DNA from: Sipunculus nudus
Taxonomy: Eukaryota > Annelida > Sipuncula > Golfingiida > Sipunculidae
Direction: 5' to 3'
NCBI GenBank assembly: GCA_026874595.1
Contig: CM049310.1
Span: 77,555,056-77,619,055, forward strand
DNA: 64,000 bases
The position numbers and the translations under genes were made by a program. Under the pieces are notes generated by a model that had not been told where the DNA came from, did not search any database, and saw only the letters and a program-made list of their open reading frames with translations. Of this stretch, positions 12,201 to 27,200 are shown in pieces; position 1 is the stretch's first letter; each line of letters begins with the position of its first letter.

Positions 12201-15200
12201 AGATAGTATGGCTTAACGTACAGAAAACGCACGATGGACAATGACACACCATCGCATAAGCTCACAGGTTTGCTAAAAAGCAAATGACTGGTGTGGTTTT
12301 TATCAAGTGACAGCCTACTTGTAGGCCATGAAGCACTGTCAGGATTGACAAAAATATTTGCATCCTCATAGAGCCTTAAAGTGCATTCCTCGCAGAAGGA
12401 TGTATTGGCACTCTGACAGCCAGTGCACTGGTTGTAGACTTTCCAATGTCAGAGGGTCAAATGGCGCTAGGACTGAACTTGGTTAATTAAAAGTATCAGG
12501 ATACATCTCTTTTGACCTCTTTTGCTGCCTGCATAGTGGTTCTATTTAAGAATTTAGCTGTGAAGTTGTCAAGAATAAATAAGATGTAACGTGTCCAGAA
12601 ATAGACCCTAAGCTGCGGGGTTTTAATGAATGTTAAATATGAAATTTCAGTAGAACTTAGTGATTTGAAGGAGACATTAAGCTAAGGAAATTCTGACTTA
12701 CCTGCATCACACTGACACATTTGGTCCTGACATCGACCATGGTTGTTACAGTTATTAGCACAGGCTGCCATCTGGAAATATATATCACAAAAACATGTAC
12801 ATTTGATCTATACTACAACTATGGCTGCTATTAATACTAGCACATTAAGACTACTCCATAGCCATTGCATCTAATAATACTGGCATATTTAATATACACA
12901 ATATATATAGTTGTTATTATCAATATTAATACTGGCACATAATTCCTTAGAGAATAAAACATATAAAAACACAGATGAGGAGTGAATATATAAAAGTGAA
13001 TAAAAACATTTATTGCATAAGGTGTCTATTATGTATGATAATAGTCTATTAGAACTCACATTTATAAATCATGATAAACTAGATATTTCTTGGCACCGCA
13101 GGTGCCATAGTATCGCCAGACAATTAATCCCCCCCCCCCCCTTTAAGAATAGGCCCCCCATCTTCAGCAACAATTAATATCAGACCACACTCATAAAAAA
13201 GGTCATTCTCATAGAAAAGGTCATGATCCAAATTTCAATATACATCATCCCCTAACCTATGTCTATGTATATGCAAGAAATCTGTCCATTAGTTTTTGAC
13301 TTATAATGCTCACAATACTGTTAAGTGGCAATGATGGGGTATTAAACGGCACGAAAACAAGTAAAAGAATAACAGGTGGCACCACCTGTTTCCCGTTCAT
13401 GACAACACTATCCAAGATCTTCGTTCAAGTTGATTTTTGGACCAATCAATGCATCCCTTATTGAGAAATTAATGTTTTTGTGTGATTTTCACCATATATG
13501 GCAATATTCAAGGTCAAGGCCACTCATTGGAAAGGTCATGACCCCTTTTCAAATAAACATTATCCTATAACCCATATCCATGTATATGCATAATATGAAA
13601 GAAATTTGTCTATTAGTTTTTGACTTATAATGCTCACAGTACTGATAAATGGCAATGATGGGGTATTAAACGGCACAAAACAAGTAAAAGAATAACAGGT
13701 AGCGCCACCTGTTTCCGGTACATGACAATACTTTCCAAGATCTTCGAACATGTAGATTTTGGACCAATGCATGCATCCCTTATTGAGATATTAATGATTT
13801 TGTGTAATTTTCACCATATATGGCAATATTCAAGGTCAAGGCCACTCTAATAGGAAAGGTCATGACCCCAATTTATATATACATCATCCCATAACCCATG
13901 TCTATGTATATGCATAATATGAAAGAAATCTGTCCATTAGTTTTTGACTTATAATGCTCACAGGTTATAAATGTACTGTTAAGTGGCAATGATGGGGTAT
14001 TAAACGGCACGAAAACAAGTAAAAGAATAAAGGTGGCGCCACCTGTTTCCGGTACATGACATTACTATCTAAGATCTTCGGTCAAGTTGATTTTTGGACC
14101 AATTCATGCATCCCTTATTGAGAAATTAATGATTTTGTGTGATTTTCACCATATATGGCAATATTCAAGTTCAAGGCCACTCTCATAGGAAAGGTCATGA
14201 CCCCAATTTAAATAAACATCATCCCATAACCCATATCTATGTATTTGCATAATATGAAAGAAATCTGTCCATTAGTTTCTGACTTATAATGCTCACAGTA
14301 CTGTCAAGTAGCTATTTTGGGGATATTAAACAGCATGAAAACAAGTAAAGAATAATAGGTGGCGCCACCAGTTTCTGGAACATGACAACCCTATCCATGA
14401 TCTTTGATCAACTTGATTTTGGGATCAATCCATGCAAGTTTTCTTGAGATATTTAAGAATTTGTGTGATTTTCCCCAAAATTGAACCTATTCAAGGTCAA
14501 GGTCACTCTCCTAGTTGAGGTCATGACCTCATTTTAAATAGGCGTCGTCCTCTCACCCATATCTATACATATACCAAGTTTGGTAAAGATCCGTGAAATA
14601 TTTTTTGAGTTATTGTGTCCAAAAGAAATCTCTCGGCGGCGGCGGCGCGACCGTGCCTAAACCATAGTATCTCCTGACTATGTCTGGCGATACAATTATG
14701 TCTGCTTCTCATTAAGCTTATTATATATTGAACTAGTCTTTGGATCAACAGGATATCATAAAAATAGATGTAATACACAAGCCTATAATCACAAAGGCAA
14801 TCTTTAGCTTTCCTAATCCTTATCTTTTGCTAAACCTTCCATGAAAAATTCAAAACTTTAAAAATGTTGGTTTAAAAATGGCAAGAGATTTTGATTGTTC
14901 ACTTGAGCTTGGTTGCTTTGTGATGTCATTGGCAGTGGAAGACATTTAAGTGTCTGACATGCTGGTTAAACTGCTATCATCTGTGACTATTAATTTCTGA
15001 AGTATACTGTGTTATTCCTGATTCAAGAAATGAAAAAGTTACAGAAACTAGTTCTTTTTATTGCCTTAAAATGTACAACTTGAAAAGATCATTTTAAGGC
15101 TCTTTGACCGGGGCATCAGAGATACCATCAGAATCGCAGAGCCGTAATTGCCACCAGGTAACAGTGGTTCAATTTGGGAGATATAGATGTTCATGTTTTA

Positions 15201-18200
15201 CTACATACCATCAAGTGGCTTACATGGATTACATCCATGCTTGCCTTGTTAATATCTATTTCATTGTGAAAACAAAATTGAGGGCAAATGATTTTATCTT
15301 TCAAGCTGTAAAAAATGTTTGTTTATTGTCAGTATATTCTGCTGTCTCCATTTGTCAAGAGTCTACTGGGGGAAAGTGAAATAATGTAGAATGCTGCAAT
15401 TTCTGCAGATAAAATGAAGCAGTGGCTTCTGAAAAACACAGATTACTTACAAGTTTGCACTTCTGGCAGGTGATCTCATAGTACACATGATTGCTATACT
15501 GAGACCTGTCATAGGACAACCTGATTTTGTATGCATGGACACGCCCCACGGAGGATGGGGTGATCCACTTGGTCGTTGGTGGAATAGGGCACCATACTAC
15601 ATTGTAACTAGTGGGACTTGCATCAACTTCTTCCATCTGTGTAGAGAAATCTTCATACTTTGTCCCAGCACCTTCCAGTTTCTGAGGAGGAAAAACGTCA
15701 TTGCATTATTCTTGATAATAGTATTCACTTTTTAGCTAAAAATACAAAAGGTATAACTTCAAACTGACACTCACATTTCATACAAGCTTATTACTTATTA
15801 ATCCAGTCTTTAATATTTTTTAATTTCCATGAAATTAATTCAAATTCAAAGAATGCACAAAAAACTTATGATATGACATAGGTACATGTTGAAGTTGACT
15901 AGAACCTACAAATATCCATGTAATCAGTAGTTTTCATGTCCAGCACTGGAATTCTTTGATATTGAAATCATAGATATTCTTATAAATTAAAAAATATATA
16001 TTCTTCCCCTTTTGATATTTATTCTGACCAGAAGATAAACTTTTTGACTTATCTGTACATTAAAAGAGCTGTGAATGACTTACAAAACTTTCAAAGTTTA
16101 TTTGATCTTAAAATATATGAGACAGAGCCTGAAATACATTACTGGTATGATATCAGAGATCACCACAGTCAGGGTACACCAGATAAAATGGGAAATTTTC
16201 CAATTAATGGTTACTTAAGATTTTGGACAAATTCTGACACTCTTTACATTCACATTACAGGTAATATCTTGCTCAGCTTTTACTCTATCTTCACAGTATT
16301 TTCAACAGTTACTACAGAGAGAGTTTGCTTTAAATGTTATCTTTAGAACTGAGAATGATTATACAATATGTCTGACCTAAGAGAATCTAGCCAAATGAAG
16401 GATTATTAGGTGCCCATCTAAAGAGTGCTTTATTGGCCCTCGGAGCGGTAATGAGGATATGACACAGACATAAATCAAGAGAAGTCACCTGTATTAAATC
16501 AAGAGAACCATTTTTCTAAGTTTTAAACAATGATAAGGCCAAAATTTTCACCACTTTAAACTGCTTAGTTAAACATCAGTGACCAGTATGTTCCAGGCTA
16601 CATCAAAGGAACTTGACACATTCCTACCAAGCCATACAGTCCAGCAGAACTATACCATCTGCAACTGCTAAACCATCAAACTCGACTAAATATTACTGAT
16701 GCCAGGCTGCTTCCATAAGATTTACTTTAGTTGGTAATGTAACTAAATGAAACTCTTGACTCAGAGATCACTAGGAAACTTGATTAGACTAAAATGAATA
16801 TGGTATAATTGTGAGAAACAAAAACAAAACTTTCCATTTCATGCTTCCTATAATTCATTTACAGATTAATAACAGGTCTTACAGGTCATTTACCTACCTT
16901 TGCATATGAAATTTTACAGTACACTGGGGCATCCATTTTCACGCTGGTGACCTGAACAGGCACGGCTTCAGGACAATTATTCTTGTCTATGTCACATGCG
17001 CCATACAAGAGCCGAGTTATGTTCAGTGTGCCAGAATCGTCCACAGAACAATCAGGTCCAGAATATCCTATTAGTAACAAAAGGTAATAAAATATCACTG
17101 ATGGTTTGTAATATACAAATTAACATTTAACCTATATCACAAAGCTCTGGGAATGGATATAGAGCATTACAACTCAGATGTTACTGTACATTTATTCAGA
17201 CTCACAATGGGGATACACTATTCTTCAGTAAAATATGGAAATATAAAATACAGCAATACCATGAACATCAAGATGATAACCATGATGATAACCTTGGTCG
17301 TTGTTCTCCAGAGAGGAGTATAAAGTTGTAATTTCAAATAAAAGAGCCCTATCATTGCAACATTAATGACCCCTTTACCTGACTCTAATCTTTGCAAAAC
17401 TGTAAATGCTGTAAATTCAAGATGTTTAACCTATATGAGGATCTTAGATATAGCAAAAACAAAAAAGTCTCATTTAGCCATGGAAAAACAGATACCAGTT
17501 GGCTGAATAATAGGTGCACAGCAGTCACAATAGCTATTCTTATGACATATATCATATCAGAACACCAGTCGATCATAGGCTATGATAATTGGCCCACTTT
17601 AATATTAAGGGAAACATTGAACATTGAGTAAACAAACCCCTCTGTAGGACTGGCCAAGAGTGGTCTTAAACTCTTAATAGACAGGTCATTTAAAATTAAC
17701 CAATGAGAATGCTTTTGGTTCAAACAATAATGGTCTTAATAAGTTAATAGATGGGTGGTCTTATTAAACAGATGTTTTTTTTTTTAAAAAGGTTCCAACG
17801 TACGTGTATATACAAACAGCATTTGTGCAATTATAAGTTTAAGTCTTTTAGCAAACTGAGCATAATCAGTAAATAGTTTACTTAGTCACTGCACAGGATA
17901 TCATAGTGTTTATATGAGTACACTCACCAGAAGCACACACACATCTGCCGTTTGTACAGGTGCCTTGATTAAAACAATTTCCAGGGCAGCTGAGTGTCAA
18001 GAGGTTGCCCACTTCATCATTTTGAGGAAAGCCACTCCACTCAGTTTCTAATGACCTTCTGTTCCTGGTCACATTGACACCACCCACATAATAATACTGG
18101 AAGCACATGTCCTTAATTTCGTCCAGCTTGTCTGCAATCCAATCATAATCATCTGTGATCTGAAAAACAGAAGTGAAGATGACTACAGTCTAGTTATTCA

Positions 18201-21200
18201 GGCAATCAACATCTCAAATGAAAGTCCCAGATTTGCTCATCAGAGCTTCAAATTCTGAATGAGAAAATCAGTGTTGGAAGCCTCCATGCTGGTTTCAAGG
18301 CTGTGGCCTCAACGGGCTATGATTCAGACTCGGACTCGAGCATTGGTGACATGGCCTGAGGCCGCTGAAGTTTGACCTATTTTGCATACATGCATTTGAG
18401 TTATAATTAATGCATTTGAGCCATAATTCAGACACTGAATCTTAGTTGTATGGACTCTGACTTTGGCCTCGGTCTCGGAGGTAGATGACTCGAACTCGGT
18501 CTTGGTCTCTGATTGAGTGTCATGACTCAGACTAAGCATAAGCCTCAGAGGTCCATGTCTGGGATTCAGTCTTTCCCTCCAGACCAGTCTCGAGGCCTGG
18601 TTCCACAAGTGTCCAACTCAGCCTTGCATCGCCTCAGAAGGCTTTGACTCAGACTTGGTATTGAGCCTTGTGGCCTCTGTGACATGGCCAAAGGCCGCTA
18701 AAGTTTGGCCTATCTGTACACATGCATTTGAGCTATAACTACATTTGAGCTATAATTCATGCATTTGAGCTATAATTCAGACACTAAATCTAAGTTGTAT
18801 GGATTCTTACTTTGGCCTCCGTCTCAGAGGTCCATGACTCTTACTGGGTCTTGGCCTTTGTGGTTAGTGACTCGGACTCATTCAGAAGTCTAATGTCTTA
18901 CAGTAATTACAGGTCATGAATTCTGGGTTTTCCCTAGCCGCAAATGCATATAACCTGACATTCAAAATGGTAACTATTTAATAATTGATGAATGGGAGTT
19001 CAATCCACATTCAAATGACAATGTCAAACAGAGAAGAGGATGTGTCACCTGATAACTTTGACCAGACAGTCAGGAACACCATGAGCTCTGCATATCCATA
19101 TCAAATCACCATGCCTCAATAAACAAACAAGGGGCCCATGGGTCACAGTGCTCAGCTGAATTTTGTTAATTTCAGCTTGGAGGATATGGGTTACAGAGAC
19201 CTAACTGGATGTCAAGTTAGAAGATTCCAGGTCAAATGGTTACGAATTGTGCCCTGTTAACAGACAGACAGACAGACAGAAGACAGACAAAGAGTGAATG
19301 CTTTAGCTCTGATGACTTTCAGTCAGCTGAGCTAAAATCTTGAATATGGGCAGTCGACAAGTGACTTCATGTATCTGCAAAATCACAGAGGCATGAGAAA
19401 GTTAAAGGCATTGAATGTTCCTGACATGACATGACTCTAAATTTGTGGGATCAGTGATCCCAATTTAACTCCTCATATATGTGCAATTGTCAACAAAAAC
19501 AAATCTACAGATGGAAACATCATACACAACATAAGGCCCAGACACCAATCCACCACTGAGAAAATGTGCATCAATGTATTCTGTAAAATCAGAACAGCAG
19601 GTGGCACCTGTCTGGTCTACAACAAACTATCAAAGATAGATAAACATGCAAAGTTTCAGGCTGATACATCTATCCACTCCTGAGATATGAGCATTTTTTT
19701 TCCCCAAAGCAAAGGGATAGATGGACACCACCTAAAAACAACCATCGATGGCGCCACCAGTCTTGAATATGGGATGGAGGTATCCAAGGTCTATGAACAT
19801 GCACAATTTCAGGCAAATACAGCGAACCACTCCTAAGAAAAAGGCATCAATATACCGTACAAAAATATGAAGGTAGGTTGCACCAATTGTCTGGTCTACG
19901 AAAAAACTCTCCAAGATGTATGGGTATGCTAAATTTCAGACTGATAAATTTGACTACTCCTGAGGTATGAGCAATTTTCACCAAAAGCCAACACACGGAT
20001 GTATGCATTGGTTGGTTATAAATATGGCACCACAAGTCTTAAGTACGAGAAGGAGATATCAAAGATCTGTGGACATGCACAATTTCAGGCAGACATGACA
20101 AACTACTCCTATAAAAAGGGCATTAATTTATTCTAAGGAAACAGGAAGGTATGTGGCGCCCCCTGTCTGGTCTACCAGAATACACTCTAAGATGAATGAC
20201 CAATAAATTTGAACCAGGTGCACTCCTCAGTCCTGAGATATGAGCCATTTTCACCTTATGCATATGTATTGATGGTCGCCACACAAAAATCATTGCAGAT
20301 GTGTTTTTGGTTTGGTTGGAGTTCATGGGGACATCTAACTGTATGTAGAATTTTGGATTTGTAGGTCAAACGTTTTCAAAATGTGCCTTGTTAAATAATT
20401 TAATGGACCACTGAAAGAACAATTGACCATCACTATAGCTCAGATGGCATATAGTAAGCTGAGCTAAAAATGTACCAAGGTAAAAGTTTGGCATAATTTA
20501 AGGTACTGATTTGACAATTATGCTAATAACTTAAAAAATCACAAAAATCACTTAATATTGACCTTATTTCTGGTAGGTGCACAAGAAAAAAAATTTTGCT
20601 AAATTTGAATAAAAACAGACAAATGGTATTGATATTAGCCAGTCCATCTTCTGGATTACTCCTTGAATTACTTTTTCAAGGAAAGTTCTGTATATTGGAG
20701 TGGAAACAGCATTACAATTAAGGAAATAGAGTGCAAACAATAACAATTACTGCATAATACTTGGTTGGTTGTGTGGTGGGAGGGGGGCAGATGAGAGTTA
20801 ATAGGAGAATAACTGTACACCTGCCACAGCAGGAGATCTCCCCTTGTGACTGTAACAAATCAGGAACCCTGGCATAGCTGACTCCAGTGACCAGGAGTGA
20901 CTGCATCTGGACAAAGCAAGTATCAACTATAGAGCCTCAAGAAAAATTCAATAACCAGCCTAATTTTCAAGCTTTTATTTTCAGATTTCAGAATTAAACA
21001 AATTAAATACTTGTGTTCACATGCTGTGAAAATTAAATCAACAGTACTAACAAGAAAAAGAGTGCCATGGTCAAAGTTTGGCAAAATTTAAGGTACTGAT
21101 TTAATTTTTATGCTAATAACTTAAAATTAATTAATTCATATCTAATTTTGGGTAAACAATTGAGTCTTAATTGAACAAAGTTATATACTTGGGAAAATAG

Positions 21201-24200
21201 TCTCTAGTTTCAAAACTTTTCATGTTAAGTGAGTTAATATTTTTCCTGATTTTGTACACAGTGCATAATGTTCAGGCCCATAACTTAAAGAAATTACATT
21301 TAATAGACTTAATTTCTGGCATGTGTATAGGAAATATATAGGAGATTACTCCTAATAAATATTAAAAAAAACAGATGAGTAGTTTTGATATTAGGCAGTC
21401 CTGAAGTGTGATAATAGGTTTTTAATGGAAGTTTGAGGTTTTTCCTAAATATCTTAAGGAACAAAGTCATATTGACCCAATTTTCGGTTTGGTAGGAGAT
21501 TTTGGGAACATCTAACAATATGCCGAATTTAGGATTCGTAGGTCTAATGGTTTCAAACCATGCCAGTTTAACGGACGGACAGACAGACGGACAGACGGAT
21601 GGACGGACGACAGACAATGGACCACCACTATAGCTCAGATGACTTATAGTCAGCTGAGCTAAAAAATTTTTAAATTCAAATTTAAAATATTTGCATTGGA
21701 GCCATAATGGATTTAACAGGATTGTGGAATCTGAAAGCACACATCCCGTCATGGGTGTCAATGATCTGTCAAAATGTTTGCAAAAGAAAAATCACTGATT
21801 GTGCTCTGACAGCCATGCTGTATATTAGACAGGTCTGTAATTCAATATGGCTGGAGCCCTTGCCATAGGCACTACTCACCTCTAAGAATTGAGAAAGGTC
21901 AAACATAGTGTCTTGGAAATCCTGGCTCGAAAAGAGAATAAGTTAATGTTATGTGGCAGTGACACACTAGGCCAAAACTATAGGGCCCCACTTGGCTAGC
22001 CCTAATAAATTGAATAAGAACTTTTCTTCTCTAAAATTCAAGCTTTGCCATTCTGTGAAGTATGGAAAACTGAAAAGGAGAAAATGCTTAATATTTTTTT
22101 TTCTTTAGTTATAACTTTATATTAAACTTATCAATAAAAATAAAGTATAATTAACCTGGATGTCATCCACACACTTCCGGATGATGGTTTCAGCACTGAA
22201 GCTTGTAAAGACACTGCTACACTGGACAAAGAAGGAGCTTTTGGTGATCATATCAGTGCACTTCTGCCTTACTTCTACTTCTGTCTTCCCAGAGGATGTG
22301 GGCCATGTGATCTGTAAAGTATCATAATTGATGCTGGTGCCAAACTCAAACGTGTACAAAACCTGCTGCACAAAGTACATAAACGTGACGTTGATGCTGA
22401 TTGTTGGCCTGTATACAAACTCTCGCCACTCAACATGGCGCTTTGCAGCACATGAAAAGTCATCCTCGCTTCGACACTGGCATGTTGATGGAACAGGGGT
22501 TGGAGTGTAAGCTGGTGGGTCTCTCTCAAAGTAACTCTCACCCTTCCTTATCCTGGAATATATAAAGTAATTATTGTTAATGTTGTGTTAACTGATTGTA
22601 CTGATGATTAGTCATTTTCTTTTGTAATCAATTAAACTGTTTGCATCCTATATAACTGATCATAAACAGTTATGAATGTACATGCAACAAAGTCATATTA
22701 TCTGGCAATAAAATATTTCAATCCTATCAGAGATATAAGGAAAGCAGGAAACAAAGTAGTGATAATGTTTAATTGAACTCATGGGTTAACTGGACAGGTG
22801 TCAAAGCAGCCATTACCTTGACCCTATACCTGGGGGGGGGGGGGTTCTTAGAGTTTAATAAGTTGTACAGAAAAAATTTTACAATATTATATTTTTTAGT
22901 TATTTCAAAAAGAGGGTGAACAGCCATGATGAAGGTACTTTACTTCAATATCAGAGAAAAGCATAACACTACAGTTACCTCCATTTGTTTATAAATGCAC
23001 GTGGACGATTGGCACTTTCCCCTGATTCCACAGTAACATCATTATCACTGCTTCCATCAAAGTTGCCACACAAACCCGAGGTCTGGACACGATCAAACCC
23101 CATGGCATAAATATACATATTCATGCCCCATGAATAAACATCAACCCTGACATAACGACCAGATGGCATGTTGATCTGTAAAAGGAGAGAGAAAGATTGT
23201 TATCATAACTATAATCTGGCACTTTCACAGGTTTATAATATTTGGAATGTCTTTGATAATGGGCATTCATATAACATGGTTAAGGGCAGATTTATTTCAT
23301 CATGAAAAACCACTTATTTAGGGCACTTCTGAATTATGAACACCTGTCTATGAGCACCTCTTGCTTCTTTAATAATATTTAATATCATATAAGTGCAGCT
23401 TAAGACACCTAAACATTAAAAACACCTAGAATAAAAGAAAGTGTAAATTAGTTCCTTACTGCCTGCAATTTTTAGGTAGCCTGAATGACTCATTATCAAA
23501 ATATAGTAAAACGAGAAATCTGCATTCCAATGGATAAATGCCTCCAAAATGGGAAGACAAGTTTAAAAATTGTTTTCTGAACACACTGGAATCTGATCCT
23601 CTGGAGGTGCTGGGCACTAGACTGGGACGTGGCCGTGGCACAATGTGCAACACATGAGGCTAGGCCGTATGTGCATTTACTGATTTTACCAAAAATGGCC
23701 CAATACAGGGTGTCTTTCCTGGAGTCAAGGTCTGACATATCTATGGACATGCAAAATGTAAAAAAGTCTGTCAATTTGTTTTTAATTTCAGTTGTCCTGT
23801 ATATAGCTTTTAAGTGATAGTTAAAGGCAAAGTAAACTGCACAAAAATTTAATGAATTTGCATATGGCACTTCAGTCTTGCAATGTCCACCAGACAAAAC
23901 TATCCAAAAAGCATGGCCATACCAGACATCAGGATAAACAATCCTTCTATCCCCAAGAATTCTAAAGCTCTGGTTGATTTTCACCAAACTGATCAATTTC
24001 TGATTTATTCAATGTCAGTAAAGCTAACCAATATGCTAATGGTTATCACCCAATGTTACATCTGATGTTCAGTCTACTTATCTATTCAGATCTATGAAAA
24101 ATTTCGAAGAACCTGTTAATCATTCTATATTTTCTGACTGATCACTTATCAGTAGAAGCAGCTTAAATGTCATGCAACCATAGTATCCAAAACTTCAGGT

Positions 24201-27200
24201 CTTTGAATTAAAATAATTGGTTGATTCTAGTATTTCTACTAATGCTTGTTCTGTGCTTGTCTGCAATTAGGAATGAAAATTTAAGCGATTGATAAATTTA
24301 TACAACTATGTATTTAACCCTTTACAATAAGCTTGGGTCTGAAGTAAACAAGAGCTAAATACTCACAGAAAAAGTCCTTCCACTGCTGTCCCTGGTGATA
24401 GATGCATCTTCTGGTAAAGGTTTCTTAGATTTGATGAACCTGAGATTAGCAGCAGAACCAGATGGAGTCCCACAGGCATCAAGACCAAGCACAGTGTCTC
24501 CCTCGAGAACCACCACTCCACAAACACAGGAAACATAGGCTCGGGCACAAGCATGATGACGAACATGGACCTGAATACACATAACTTGAAGAATTAATAG
24601 TGTGCATTACACTGATATTCAAAGGTAGACATCATGCAAACTAAATACAGTTTGAGTGTTGTGTTATTAACATATCCCATAAAATACAATAGCTCTACTA
24701 CGGAATGAAAGAATACAAACATTAAGAGTTCTTAAAATATTGGAAATGAAAAAGTCAATACAAACCATGAACTTGAATACTGATTAAGTTATAATAACCG
24801 TACAGGTGAAGAGCTTTTTAGTATGTTATAATAAATATTACATTGTTCTTTCTTGACGTAACCACATCTGAACATATGTATCAAAATTAAATCATATTTC
24901 TCGCCATTTTACTGTGGTGCACAATTGAAAAGCCACAACTTGATTGTCAGTTGGATAAATACGGAAAATACACACGCATATTATAAAAAAGGACAAAACT
25001 TGATCCCAGGGAGTCTGGATAAACATAATCAAATAATATGTAGAAGCATACTCTGACACATGCAGAAATGGGATTCATTTGTGAAGGAATCATAACTGAC
25101 ACAAATCTTAACTGGCACAGTTCACTTGCACATTTTATTCCAACAATTACAAAGCAAAACTTCATTTATCTTATCATCTCTGGATAAATAATGATATTTC
25201 AAACTCCTAGAAGGATATATCTTGTTAAAATGATAAACTGACCTCGAATGGAACTGATAATTCACTCTTCCAGTACATAAACTGTCCAACTTCATACACA
25301 GAGTAGTATCTGTAATAAATGACACTTCATCATAATGTATATCCTACATCTATAAAAAATATATATTATTATAAAGTTCTAAATAAATACTCTTATTTTC
25401 ACTGTCTGTCATGAAATTTAATCCAAAAGAACTTCATTTTTTTAAGTACTGGTAATACCTTTAAATAACATATTTAATATTATGTTAATATTATAAATGC
25501 TGGTATTAAAGAGGTTCCTTTTTTGGTTACTGAAGTGAAGCTTCCATGATTTAATGAATGGAAGTCTGCATCAAAAATATTGGTGAAATATTTGCCACTG
25601 TATGTACATACCTCATAATTTGATCAGAGGCTTCATACTAAACTGAAAAGCTTCAGCATTACAGGCAAGACACCAAGAGATGCATACTCAGACCTGTTTT
25701 ACAAAATAATTAAAAGCTGTATATCCTTAACGTTCACAATTATATGATAGCCTGTAGGTGAACAGCCTGTATTCATCACAAAAACATTCTTGAAAACAGA
25801 ATCAAACTGCGTCATCTGACATTAAAAAGATGGAATTTCACTTGCCTGCCATCAAATGTAGTAATCCGAGGGTCTCCGCTCGATCTACAGATAGCAACCG
25901 CCCTATCACGCACTTCTGTCTGTGAATCAAAAGGCAAGTGACTGATGGGTTATAATGCTAGTTTGTCAAAAGGCAAGTGATCAACGGGTTATAATGCTAG
26001 TATGTAAAAAGGCAAGTGACCAATGGGTTATAATGCTAGTATGTCAAAAGCAAGTGACCGATGGGTTATAATGCTAGTTTGTCAAGAAGCAAGTGATCAA
26101 TGGGTTATCATGGTAGCTTGTCAAACTTTCCATGAAACACCTGGAGTCCCTTGTAGCCTGAGTACACAGTACTTTCTAAATTTTTAAAAAATTATTAAAA
26201 AAGCATGTTAATCAGTATTTAACTTCTGAAGTCCTTTAAATCACCTAACCCAGGTGCTATTTTTGACACGGATGTAGTTACCGCACTGAAATTTCACCAA
26301 TTTAATCCTGGAACAAATAATGATGCTTAAGGCATTAATCATTGCTGAAACCTGGGTTTGTTCACTGCTTTTAAAAATAACTTTACCTGGATTATACTAT
26401 TAATATTTCTAGCTACTTTACCATCATTAGCAAGAAAGGATAGGTGCAAAACAGACCAATTAATTGTGACTTTTTTTATGATGCTGTTGTGATGGAATGA
26501 GTCCTGGTTAAAATTTCTCTGACCCTCTTCGAAATAACATATAAACTATATTATATTATATAATAAGAGTTCAGTTATAATCTATAGTTAGGAATAATAT
26601 TTGAATAATTATGCCATATCCTATTAATGAATTCAATCATCCATCTGTGCAAATTATGTAATTCAGCATATACTAAAAGAAAACAAGGCAACTACTTACC
26701 ACAAGATCTGGAATTTTGTATCTATGCCAAAAGCCTCCGGGAGAATCAAATCTGGAGAAAGTCAAGCGTCCAGCAGCATCATTGTAGACCAAAGGGCCAG
26801 ACATGGCAGCCACCATGACAGGGTTCTCATCTGAGTATGTCTCTCTCTCGTCTTTGGTTCCACCAACTCTGACAGAGACTTTACACTCTGCATCCTGAGC
26901 AGGTACTTTCAGCTTCTGACGTGCAGTAAGAAAGCCAGAGCTTATCATTCTGGCTGACAGTTCACATGGGCTATCTGCTGTGCCACATATGATTGGCAAG
27001 GTAGAATACAGCTTAAAATTGGTGGGAGCCAGGGAATACTCATTCACACCGAACAGGTTTGGTGGAGTCATACTGTGAACCACCTGAAATTAATAAACAT
27101 CTGTTTCATATTGCAAAGAAACAATTATAAAGGCAATGAAGACCTACTAATACTTACTAGGGCTGCTAGATAATATTGATATATATATTTGAATATCATG

